Positions 26,516 to 34,308 of a DNA stretch of 64,000 bases are shown here, in pieces. A program made the position numbers and the translations under genes. The stretch covers positions 1,612,001 through 1,676,000 of the forward strand of contig OZ246887.1 of NCBI GenBank assembly GCA_965231765.1, in the 5' to 3' direction. Source of the stretch: JAAXHF01 sp963665955 (GTDB lineage Bacteria; Desulfobacterota; Binatia; Bin18). Numbering within the stretch: the stretch's first letter is position 1; every line of letters begins with the position of its first letter. Below the pieces are notes generated by a model. The model ran no database searches. It was not told where the DNA came from and saw nothing but the letters and a program-made list of their open reading frames with translations.

Positions 26516-27577
26516 ATGGAACGACTTGATTACTTCGTCAAACGGGTGCTGCTCGTTTTCCCCACGTTTATCGGCATCACCTTTGTCGTTTTTACCCTGT
26601 GTCAGTTTGTACCGGGTGGACCGATCGAACAGCTGCTGGTCCAAATCAAAATAGGGACTGGAGGAGAAGGTGGAGGGGCGGGGCAAGCGAGTCAAGCTCT
26701 GACACAAGAACTCCTGGAAGAGCTGCGGGCTGAGTTTGGTTTTGATAAACCACTCTTGGTCCGGTATTGGGCCTGGCTGTGGCACCAACGCGCCGGCCTG
26801 TTGATGGAGTCGTATAAATGGCGCGGGCAACAGAGTTGGGAAGTCATTGTCTCTCGCTTTCGGGTCTCGCTTATCTTTGGTCTCATCGGCTTTATACTCA
26901 CCTATGCAATCTGTATCCCTTTAGGCATTACCAAAGCACTCTGGAATGGTGGAACGTTTGATGTGATGAGCAGCCTGCTTGTGTTTACTGGCTACGCAAT
27001 TCCCGCTTTTGCTTTTGGTATGCTGTTAAAGATGCTGTTGTCGGGGACCTCAGATGATGTATTTGGCCTCTTTCCGTCACTTGATTGGTTTCCCGTCTCT
27101 GGTTTTGAGTCGGACAACTTTGCCAGCTTATCCGCTTGGGAGCAATTTCAAGATCGGGTGCATCATATGTTTTTGCCAATCCTGTGCTACATGCTCAGCA
27201 GTTTTGCCGTGTTGACTTTGTTGATGAAAAACTCACTGCTTGAGCAGATCAGTCAAGACTATGTACGGACAGTCCTGGCCCAAGGGAGCAGCACCAGCCG
27301 GGCCATTTGGGGCCATGCCGTGCGGAACGCTCTGATTCCGATTGCGACTGGCATTGGCGGGATTTTGAGCGTCTTTTTTGCTGGGTCCGTTCTGATTGAA
27401 AGCGTGTTTGAAATTCCAGGCATGGGCAAGCTGAGTCTCGATGCGATTGTCAGTCGTGATTATGCCGTCTTTATGGCTATTCTGAGCCTGACCTCAGTCC
27501 TCGCCCTGATCGGCAATATCATTACCGACATGACGTATGTGCTGATTGATCCGCGGATTAATTTTGAGGGGCGGTAA
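26516..27577 (+). CDS. Peptide ABC transporter permease (YejB/DppB-like)
   Basis: 353-residue inner-membrane permease. An N-terminal membrane helix (VLLVFPTFIGITFVVFTL) is followed by FVPGGPIEQLLVQIK, a YejB-type motif, then a periplasmic loop and five further helices (such as LIFGLIGFILTYAICIPLGI). The cytoplasmic EAA-type loop for ATPase contact lies in the stretch YVRTVLAQGSSTSRAIWGHA with RNALIP. It begins five bases after the binding-protein stop. It pairs with the 27607 permease. Confidence 0.93.
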   Translation: MERLDYFVKRVLLVFPTFIGITFVVFTLCQFVPGGPIEQLLVQIKIGTGGEGGGAGQASQALTQELLEELRAEFGFDKPLLVRYWAWLWHQRAGLLMESYKWRGQQSWEVIVSRFRVSLIFGLIGFILTYAICIPLGITKALWNGGTFDVMSSLLVFTGYAIPAFAFGMLLKMLLSGTSDDVFGLFPSLDWFPVSGFESDNFASLSAWEQFQDRVHHMFLPILCYMLSSFAVLTLLMKNSLLEQISQDYVRTVLAQGSSTSRAIWGHAVRNALIPIATGIGGILSVFFAGSVLIESVFEIPGMGKLSLDAIVSRDYAVFMAILSLTSVLALIGNIITDMTYVLIDPRINFEGR

Positions 27578-27606
27578 GAGATCGCCGAATTCCCATCACT
27601 CCTTCC

Positions 27607-29238
27607 ATGTTCAGCCTCAACCCCATCAATCAACAACGCCTGCAACGCTTCAAACGGCTGAAGCGCGCGTATGTATCATTTTGGTTACTGGTCGGGCTGT
27701 ATACCCTCGGTCTGGTGGCTGAGCTCCTGTGCAATGCCAATCCGTATTACGTCCACCATAACGGGACATCCTACTTTCCATTCCTGGCTGCCTATAACAC
27801 CAGTTTTTCTCCGTTCCAGCTGAATCTCGGGATCTACCCGGAAGATATTTTCCTCGGCAATGGCGTTCTGACGCCGCCCAATTATAAAACGTTGAACCAG
27901 CAGCCAGCCTTTGCTGACAGCCTTGGCAACTTCATGCTCTTTGCGCCGGTGCCTTTTGGTCCGCATGAAATTATCCCAGTCGAAACGATTAATATCCCAC
28001 AGAATGTGACAGTTACATTCACCCCGCATGTCCATGTTGGGACGGTTGATGTCCGGCCTGACTTGCGTATCAATCGGGCTGCTAATTTTACCTTTTTTAT
28101 CCCCGCCGAGAACGACCGAGCATTGCGGGAGAGATCACTGAGCAGCTCCTGGCCGCTCAGCCCAGCGCTGCAAAACGCTGTTGCCCAGCGCTTTGCCAAT
28201 CAGCCAGCGGATACGATTGCAGCCCAACTCCAGAGCCACAGCGGACAGCTCGCCCGTGTCTCGTTACGTGCCTACACACCACGCCCACGTGCTCCACGAC
28301 ATGTCCGCTTGCGATTTGAGGAACCAAGAGCTGCCCAGGAGGCAGCAACCCGGATAGTCTTTCGCCAGGACTTACGTGTTCAGACCAGCAGCTTCGCGCT
28401 GTGGCCACGTATATCTGAGTCCGAGCGGACGGCGATTCATCATCTTGTCACAGACCGTTTGGGGCGTGTGCTAGACGATCACACCATGACGCTCGCCGAT
28501 CAGACGTTTCGCCTGCGGTTTGACATGATCGACGTGCGTTACCCCTTCAAGCCAGTCCCTGGACATAGGATGGGCATCGATAATGCTGGGCGCGATGTCT
28601 TGGCTCGGATCCTGTATGCGTTGCGGATTTCCCTGAACTTTGGTTTTATCCTGGTGACCATTACATTCGGGATCGGTATCATCATTGGTGCCATTCAAGG
28701 CTATTTTGGTGGCCTGTTCGATCTCATGACACAACGTCTCATCGAGATTTGGAGCGCCCTGCCCTTTTTATATATCATCATTCTCATGGGCTCTGTGTTT
28801 GGCCGCAGTTTCAGCCTGTTGCTGTTCATCTATGCCGTTTTTAACTGGATTAGTATTTCCTATTACCTGCGCGCCGAGTTTCTGAAGTTGCGCCAAACCG
28901 CTTTTGTTGAAGCCGCTCAATGTCTTGGCATCCCAACCGTCAAAATTATTTTCCGGCACATTTTGCCCAATTCTATGGTGCCGATTATTACCTTTTTTCC
29001 ATTCTCTCTGGTTGGTGCAATTGGCGCCCTGAGTGCGCTTGACTATCTGGGTTTTGGTTTGCCGCCGCCGACCCCGAGTTGGGGCGAGCTGCTCAGCCAA
29101 GCCCAGATTCATACGGAAGCCTGGTATTTGACCGTGTACCCTTTCCTGGCTCTGTTTTCCGTTATTTTGCTGGGAGTTTTTATCGGTGAAGGGGTACGCA
29201 GCGCGTTTGACCCCAGAAGCACAACTCGATTGGAGTAG
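27607..29238 (+). CDS. Peptide ABC transporter permease with long periplasmic insert (YejE/DppC-like)
   Basis: 543 residues, much longer than the usual 300-340. One membrane helix (YVSFWLLVGLYTLGLVAELL) is followed by about 290 periplasmic residues (roughly 40-330), rich in beta-forming stretches such as VTVTFTPHVHVGTVDV. The normal permease domain then begins at MGIDNAGRDVLARILYALRI with five helices and the ATPase-contact loop FVEAAQCLGIPTVKIIFRHI. YejE-type permeases also carry an insert after helix 1, so this looks like an enlarged version of it. It probably contacts the substrate-binding protein or peptide. Start ATG at 27607. Confidence 0.9.
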   Translation: MFSLNPINQQRLQRFKRLKRAYVSFWLLVGLYTLGLVAELLCNANPYYVHHNGTSYFPFLAAYNTSFSPFQLNLGIYPEDIFLGNGVLTPPNYKTLNQQPAFADSLGNFMLFAPVPFGPHEIIPVETINIPQNVTVTFTPHVHVGTVDVRPDLRINRAANFTFFIPAENDRALRERSLSSSWPLSPALQNAVAQRFANQPADTIAAQLQSHSGQLARVSLRAYTPRPRAPRHVRLRFEEPRAAQEAATRIVFRQDLRVQTSSFALWPRISESERTAIHHLVTDRLGRVLDDHTMTLADQTFRLRFDMIDVRYPFKPVPGHRMGIDNAGRDVLARILYALRISLNFGFILVTITFGIGIIIGAIQGYFGGLFDLMTQRLIEIWSALPFLYIIILMGSVFGRSFSLLLFIYAVFNWISISYYLRAEFLKLRQTAFVEAAQCLGIPTVKIIFRHILPNSMVPIITFFPFSLVGAIGALSALDYLGFGLPPPTPSWGELLSQAQIHTEAWYLTVYPFLALFSVILLGVFIGEGVRSAFDPRSTTRLE

Positions 29239-29246
29239 GCGGAGTC

Positions 29247-30266
29247 ATGCTGGTCCCGTTGCTGGAAATCAAAGATTTAACAGTCCAGTTCGACACCGAA
29301 GTCGGCCCACTGACCGCGGTCAATGGAGTTTCACTCAGCGTTCATGAAGGCGAAGTCTTAGGTGTGGTCGGAGAATCAGGCTGTGGCAAGTCTGTCACAG
29401 CAATGAGTATTCTGCGGCTGATTCCACGTCCACCAGGTCGGTTTGTAAACGGAGAGATTGTGTTTAAAGGCCGGGACCTGTTGTCTGTCCCAATCAACGA
29501 ACTGCGCCAGATTCGGGGCAAAGACATCGGCATGATTTTTCAAGAGCCAATGACCGCTCTCTCCCCGCTCAAACGAGTCGGCCGCCAAATGGTCGAAAGC
29601 CTGCGCCTGCATGATTCCGATTTGAGCAAAACCCAAGCCTGGGACACTGCCATTCGATGGCTCGATAGCGTTGGTATCCCAGAGCCAGCCGAGCGGATGC
29701 ACAATTATCCCTTCCAGCTGTCCGGCGGCATGCGTCAACGGGTCATGATCGCCATGGCGCTCATGCTGCATCCAGCTCTCATTATTGCCGACGAGCCGAC
29801 CACCGCGCTGGATGTGACGATTCAAGCCCAGGTGTTCGATCTGATTACCGGGATGAAAGCCGACGACACGGCCATGTTGCTGATCACTCACGATATGGGA
29901 GTCATCTGGGAATTGTGCGACCGCGTCATCGTTATGTATGCCTCACGTATTGTTGAGGAGGGCAGCAAAGAAGATCTCTTCCGCGAGCCTCGGCATCCGT
30001 ATACGCGTGGTTTATTGCGGGCGATGCCCCAGCTTGATGCCGATGTCGAACACCTGGAAGCGATTGAGGGCCAAGTCCCGTCGCCCCTCGACTACCCTCC
30101 AGGCTGTCACTTTTACGAGCGCTGTCCGCTTGCGATTGAACGCTGCCGGACCGCAGAGCCACCGCTTGAGCAGATGGCTGACGGTCGGCTTGTGGCCTGT
30201 TTTCGAGCGCCTGAGTCCTTGGCCCAAGGAGAGAACGCAAAGAGTGGAGAGCAGCAGCGTGGCTGA
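29247..30266 (+). CDS. Peptide ABC transporter ATP-binding protein 1 (DppD/OppD-like)
   Basis: 339-residue ATPase. Walker A is in VGESGCGKSVTAMSI, the Q-loop in IGMIFQEPMTALSP, the ABC signature LSGGMRQRVMIAMAL, Walker B LIIADEPTTALD and the H-loop THDMG. The C-terminal oligopeptide extension with cysteines (GCHFYERCPLAIERC) is the iron-sulfur-type or OppD tail of this branch. In E. coli the partner YejF is a single fused protein; here the two halves are separate genes. The start ATG has GGCGGAG upstream; the stop overlaps the next gene's GTG. Confidence 0.94.
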   Translation: MLVPLLEIKDLTVQFDTEVGPLTAVNGVSLSVHEGEVLGVVGESGCGKSVTAMSILRLIPRPPGRFVNGEIVFKGRDLLSVPINELRQIRGKDIGMIFQEPMTALSPLKRVGRQMVESLRLHDSDLSKTQAWDTAIRWLDSVGIPEPAERMHNYPFQLSGGMRQRVMIAMALMLHPALIIADEPTTALDVTIQAQVFDLITGMKADDTAMLLITHDMGVIWELCDRVIVMYASRIVEEGSKEDLFREPRHPYTRGLLRAMPQLDADVEHLEAIEGQVPSPLDYPPGCHFYERCPLAIERCRTAEPPLEQMADGRLVACFRAPESLAQGENAKSGEQQRG

Positions 30267-31263
30267 GACGAAATCCCAAGCCAAGCGCCAAGCGGAGCCG
30301 CTCCTCAGCATTCAAAACTTGCAGACCTGGTTCCCCATCCAGCGTCTGCTGTTTTCGCGCAACCGTGGCTATGTCAAAGCGGTCAATGGCGTATCACTCG
30401 ACATTTATCCAGGTGAAACTGTGGGATTAGTCGGCGAGTCAGGCTGTGGCAAAACCACCTTAGGTCGAACGATTCTCAAGTTGGAGAAGGCAAACAGTGG
30501 CCGGGTCATATATGCTGGTCATGATCTGCTGACATTGAACGAATCGGCGATGCGTCCCCTGCGCCGCCAACTCCAAATGATCTTTCAAGATCCGTACTCG
30601 TCGCTCAACCCCCGCATGTCGGTCATGGACATTGTGACGGAAGGTTTAAAAGAGCACGGTCAGCTTGAGCAGAGTCTTGATGCAGAGGCGGCCCGGCTCC
30701 TCCAAGAAGTGGGTCTCGATGCGGCTTCGGTCTTCCGTTATCCACACGAATTCTCGGGCGGCCAACGCCAGCGGATTAGCATTGCTCGGGCGATATCCCT
30801 CCACCCTGAGTTTATTGTGTGCGACGAAGCCGTCAGTGCACTGGATGTATCTATTCAAGCTCAGATCATTAATCTGTTGGTCGATTTGCGCCAAAAGTAC
30901 GATCTATCTTATTTGTTTATTTCCCATGATCTCAGCGTCGTCCGCCATATCTCACATCGTGTTGCCGTGATGTACCTCGGCCAGATTGTCGAGATTGGGG
31001 AGACACGTGACGTTATCGATAACCCAAAACACCCCTACACCCAGGCACTGGTGTCAGCGATTCCTGTCCCCGGCAAAATCCGCACAGATCGAATTGTTCT
31101 TCAGGGCGATGTGCCCTCGCCCGCCAACCCGCCCAGCGGCTGCCCGTTCCACACCCGCTGCCCCCAGGCCATGGACCACTGCAAGACCGTCGAGCCCCCG
31201 CTCGTGCGGCTGAACCACAACGGCACCGAACACCAGGTGTGGTGTCATTTGTACACTCAGTGA
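30259..31263 (+). CDS. Peptide ABC transporter ATP-binding protein 2 (DppF/OppF-like)
   Basis: 334-residue ATPase. Walker A VGESGCGKTTLGRTIL, Q-loop MIFQDPYSSLNPRMSV, signature FSGGQRQRISIARA, Walker B FIVCDEAVSALD, H-loop SHDLS and the OppF tail GCPFHTRCPQAMDHC. The GTG start at 30259 overlaps the previous stop (by 8 bases) and has GGAGAG upstream. The last 150 bases, from about 31110, are far richer in G+C than the rest of the gene, marking the left edge of the block that carries katG. Confidence 0.92.
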   Translation: MAETKSQAKRQAEPLLSIQNLQTWFPIQRLLFSRNRGYVKAVNGVSLDIYPGETVGLVGESGCGKTTLGRTILKLEKANSGRVIYAGHDLLTLNESAMRPLRRQLQMIFQDPYSSLNPRMSVMDIVTEGLKEHGQLEQSLDAEAARLLQEVGLDAASVFRYPHEFSGGQRQRISIARAISLHPEFIVCDEAVSALDVSIQAQIINLLVDLRQKYDLSYLFISHDLSVVRHISHRVAVMYLGQIVEIGETRDVIDNPKHPYTQALVSAIPVPGKIRTDRIVLQGDVPSPANPPSGCPFHTRCPQAMDHCKTVEPPLVRLNHNGTEHQVWCHLYTQ

Positions 31264-31370
31264 CCCGCCCTCAGTGGCCGTCCCAGGCACCCGCGATGGT
31301 CATGGGGCCCGGGGATCGGGCCGGTTTCATGGGGTTCCCGTTGGACTTCCAAAGGGTTCACGCTTGGGGC

Positions 31371-31376
31371 TATAAT
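31371..31376 (+). promoter_or_regulatory. Possible -10 element upstream of katG
   Basis: A perfect TATAAT lies 68 bases before the katG ATG in the 180-base gap after the transporter operon. I find no good -35 hexamer at 16-18 bases, so an activator (OxyR-like) might be needed. The rest of the gap shows nothing else clear. Confidence 0.35.
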
Positions 31377-31443
31377 GTGGCTGACACGCTCCACTTCCGG
31401 AGGGTCGCATTATACTCGGCAGATTGCCATATGGAGGGATGCT

Positions 31444-33573
31444 ATGACTACGAACCAAAACTGGTGGCCGAATCAGCTGAGCCTGAAGGCTCTTCGCCAA
31501 AACTCTCCCCTTTCAGACCCGATGGGCAGGGGTTTCAACTACGCCGAGGCGTTCAAGAACGTTGACGTCGATGAGCTGAAGCGGGACGTCGAGCAGGTGA
31601 TGACGACCTCGCAGGACTGGTGGCCGGCAGACTACGGCCACTATGGGCCGCTCTTCATCCGCATGACGTGGCACGCCGCCGGCACGTACCGCATCACCGA
31701 CGGCCGGGGCGGCGGCGGCTCCGGCCACCAGCGCTTTGCGCCGCTGAACAGCTGGCCGGACAATGGGAACCTGGACAAGGCGCGCCGCCTGCTGTGGCCG
31801 GTCAAGCAGAAGTACGGCCGCAACCTCTCGTGGGCCGACCTGATCATCTTCGCCGGCAACTGCGCCCTGGAGTCGATGGGCTTCAAGACCTTCGGGTTCG
31901 GCTTCGGGCGCCCGGACGTCTGGGAGGCAGACGAGACGGACTGGGGCGCTGAGACCACATGGCTCGACGACCAACGCCACGACGCTGACGGCGAACTTCA
32001 GGGACCTATGGGCGCAGACCACATGGGCCTGATTTACGTGAACCCGGAGGGGCCGAACGGCAACCCGGACCCCAATCGCGCGGCAAAATACATTCGCAAC
32101 ACCTTCGCCCGCATGGCGATGAACGACGAGGAGACGGTGGCGCTCATTGCCGGCGGCCACACGTTCGGCAAGGCGCATGGCGCTGCCCCTGAGACCCACG
32201 TCGGTGCCGAGCCGGAGGGCGCCAGCATAGAGGCGCAGGGCTTGGGCTGGGGGAACAGCCACGGCAGCGGCAAAGCCGGCGACACGATCACCAGCGGCCT
32301 GGAAGGCGCCTGGACCACCAACCCCACGAAGTGGGACAACAACTTCATGGAGAACCTGCACGATTACGAGTGGGAGCTGACGGAGAGCCCCGCCGGCAAG
32401 TCGCAGTACCAGCCCGTGAATGCGGCCCAAGTGGCCGTAGTGCCGGACGCTCACGACCCCGCCAAGAAGCACGCCCCCTTTATGCTCACGACGGACCTCT
32501 CGCTGCGGATGGACCCGGTCTACGCGCCGATTTCGAAGCGCTTCCTGGAGAACCCGGCGGACCTTGAGGACGCCTTCGCCAAGGCGTGGTACAAGCTGCT
32601 CCACCGCGACATGGGGCCTCGCAGCCGGTACTTGGGACCGCTGGTCGCCCAAGAGCCGCAGCTGTGGCAGGACCCCGTACCGGACGTCGACCACGAGTTG
32701 ATCGGGGAGCAGGACATCGCGGACTTGAAGGCGAAGGTCCTCGCCTCAGGCCTGTCCGCGTCCCAACTGGTCTCGACCGCCTGGGCGGCGGCGGCATCGT
32801 TCCGCGGCACCGATAAGCGCGGCGGCGCCAACGGCGCACGGGTACGACTCGCGCCGCAGAAGGACTGGGAAGTGAACAACCCTGCCGAGCTGGCGAATGT
32901 GCTGCAGACGCTGGAGCAGGTCCAGGCGGAGTTCAACAGCGCGCAGACCGGCGGGAAGCGGGTCTCGCTCGCTGACCTGATCGTCCTGGCCGGGGGCGCG
33001 GGCGTCGAGCAGGCTGCCAAGGACGCCGGACAGGACGTGCAGGTTCCCTTTGCGCCCGGGCGCACGGACGCGTCGCAGGAGCGGACCGACGTGGAGTCGT
33101 TTGCAGTGCTGGAACCCATCGCAGATGGCTTCCGCAACTACGTCAAGGGCGGAAACGGAGCATCAGCGGCAGAGCAGCTGGTGGAGCGGGCGTGCATGCT
33201 GACGCTGACGGCTCCCGAGATGACGGCGCTGGTTGGCGGCCTGCGCGTCCTGAACGCCAACACCGGACAGTCTGCACACGGCGTGTTCACCGACCGGCCG
33301 GGGACGTTGACCAACGACTTTTTTGTGAACCTGCTGGACATGAGCACGGAGTGGCAGGCGTCCTCCGCAGAGAATGTGTTCGAGGGGCGCGATCACGAGA
33401 CCGGCGCCGTCAAGTGGACCGGCACCAGCGTAGACCTCGTCTTCGGCTCGAACTCCGAACTCCGAGCCATCGCGGAGGTCTACGGGTGTGACGACGGGCG
33501 GCAGGCGTTCGTGCGCGACTTCGTGGCCGCGTGGGACAAGGTGATGAACCTTGATCGCTACGACCTCGGGTGA
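31444..33573 (+). CDS. katG: Catalase-peroxidase KatG
   Basis: Bifunctional heme catalase-peroxidase of 709 residues, slightly shorter than the usual 720-740. Both duplicated peroxidase domains are present. The distal tryptophan (MTWHAAGTYRI), tyrosine (MGLIYVNPEGP) and methionine (FARMAMNDEE) that form the cross-linked Trp-Tyr-Met adduct are all there, as is the proximal histidine region (AGGHTFGKAHG). It removes H2O2. Start ATG at 31444 follows GGAGGG; an earlier in-frame codon at 31375 is rejected. Base composition stands out: 31681-31740 has 47 G+C of 60, versus 31 of 60 at 36181-36240. This suggests recent transfer from a high-GC organism, or an assembly join. Confidence 0.97.
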   Translation: MTTNQNWWPNQLSLKALRQNSPLSDPMGRGFNYAEAFKNVDVDELKRDVEQVMTTSQDWWPADYGHYGPLFIRMTWHAAGTYRITDGRGGGGSGHQRFAPLNSWPDNGNLDKARRLLWPVKQKYGRNLSWADLIIFAGNCALESMGFKTFGFGFGRPDVWEADETDWGAETTWLDDQRHDADGELQGPMGADHMGLIYVNPEGPNGNPDPNRAAKYIRNTFARMAMNDEETVALIAGGHTFGKAHGAAPETHVGAEPEGASIEAQGLGWGNSHGSGKAGDTITSGLEGAWTTNPTKWDNNFMENLHDYEWELTESPAGKSQYQPVNAAQVAVVPDAHDPAKKHAPFMLTTDLSLRMDPVYAPISKRFLENPADLEDAFAKAWYKLLHRDMGPRSRYLGPLVAQEPQLWQDPVPDVDHELIGEQDIADLKAKVLASGLSASQLVSTAWAAAASFRGTDKRGGANGARVRLAPQKDWEVNNPAELANVLQTLEQVQAEFNSAQTGGKRVSLADLIVLAGGAGVEQAAKDAGQDVQVPFAPGRTDASQERTDVESFAVLEPIADGFRNYVKGGNGASAAEQLVERACMLTLTAPEMTALVGGLRVLNANTGQSAHGVFTDRPGTLTNDFFVNLLDMSTEWQASSAENVFEGRDHETGAVKWTGTSVDLVFGSNSELRAIAEVYGCDDGRQAFVRDFVAAWDKVMNLDRYDLG

Positions 33574-33582
33574 TCCCAGCGA

Positions 33583-33681
33583 GGCTCCCGCGTCGTGGAA
33601 AATTGCGGCGCCTCCGGTTGGTGCCTGTCGGACGATGACATGGCCGTGCTGGAGGCGGCGTTCCCGGCGCCATGGTCGTAG
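33583..33681 (+). pseudogene. C-terminal scrap of an aldo/keto reductase
   Basis: The frame 33583-33681 reads SRVVENCGASGWCLSDDD followed by MAVLEAAFPAPWS and a stop. This matches the usual end of aldo/keto reductases (VRENxxAxxxxLSxEDxAxLDAAFPxP). Only about 30 codons remain, with no start; the catalytic core is absent. The high GC is that of the katG block, so the scrap probably arrived with katG. Recognition is by pattern only. Confidence 0.45.
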
Positions 33682-33684
33682 GCT

Positions 33685-33888
33685 GTGCGCGAATGGTACG
33701 CGCACTACACATACTTTCGAGCCGGACTGACCCACCTGCGGCACAAGATTTTCACTCATCCAGACCCCGAAGAGCGTCTCGCCAACGTCCAGCGTTGGCT
33801 CGGAGGATACAGCGCAGACGATGAAGACACAGCGCAATTGGTAACAACGAACGAGTTCGCTGAATTCAAAGAGCTGTATCGCTACTAG
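33685..33888 (+). CDS. Small hypothetical protein
   Basis: A 67-codon frame starting at GTG, reading REWYAHYTYFRAGLTHLRHK, then DPEERLANVQRWLGGYSADD and ending FAEFKELYRY. The amphipathic, charged sequence looks like coding DNA with composition back at the local norm, but there is no ribosome site and no family I recognise. It may be the tail of a gene cut at the right edge of the GC-rich block. From 33889 to 33975 nothing is seen. Confidence 0.35.
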   Translation: MREWYAHYTYFRAGLTHLRHKIFTHPDPEERLANVQRWLGGYSADDEDTAQLVTTNEFAEFKELYRY

Positions 33889-33975
33889 CGGGTCCTCGTC
33901 GGGCACTTCTGGGGGCAAGGCCACAGGTCCCCCCTCCCATTGCTCCAGCACAACAAATCTGAGATATAAAGCCGC

Positions 33976-34308
33976 GTGCCTATTTGGGAAAGACTCCGTC
34001 AGGAATTCGATCACGCTTTTGCCGTAGATTCTCATCGGTCGCCCCTCACTCCTGAGGAAAGGGCTGTGTTGGAAAAAATTGCCCGCCGCCTCGTCCAGCG
34101 GCGCATGGAGGCTCCCGCCCTCATGTTCATGGAATCCGTAGGACCGCTGAACTTTCTCGGCAGCCAAGTCATGCATGGACTCCGACCATTCTTGGATCTC
34201 GTATGTGATACGACGGAGATGGAACGGCTCGCTCTGGTCCTGGAGCGGCGCGACAGCGTAGAGCACCTCATCGCTCTTCTGCAGCAACAGACAGTGTCTT
34301 CAGCATGA
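33976..34308 (+). CDS. Small helical protein coupled to the MutL-like gene
   Basis: 110 residues, GTG start, mostly helical: VLEKIARRLVQRRMEAPALM, then MESVGPLNFLGSQVMHGLRP and MERLALVLERRDSVEHLIAL. No signal or clear membrane span. Its TGA overlaps the ATG of the MutL-like gene (ATGA), so the two are translated together. I do not recognise the family with certainty. It is likely the first gene of the 33976-40906 cluster. Confidence 0.7.
   Translation: MPIWERLRQEFDHAFAVDSHRSPLTPEERAVLEKIARRLVQRRMEAPALMFMESVGPLNFLGSQVMHGLRPFLDLVCDTTEMERLALVLERRDSVEHLIALLQQQTVSSA

Noticed and set aside
31513..32694. A 393-codon minus-strand frame inside katG
   Set aside because: A shadow caused by high GC; the katG frame is unmistakable.
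33163..34287. A 374-codon minus-strand frame across the end of katG and the following genes
   Set aside because: It covers well-conserved katG sequence on the other strand, has no family pattern, and the plus-strand genes show ATGA coupling.
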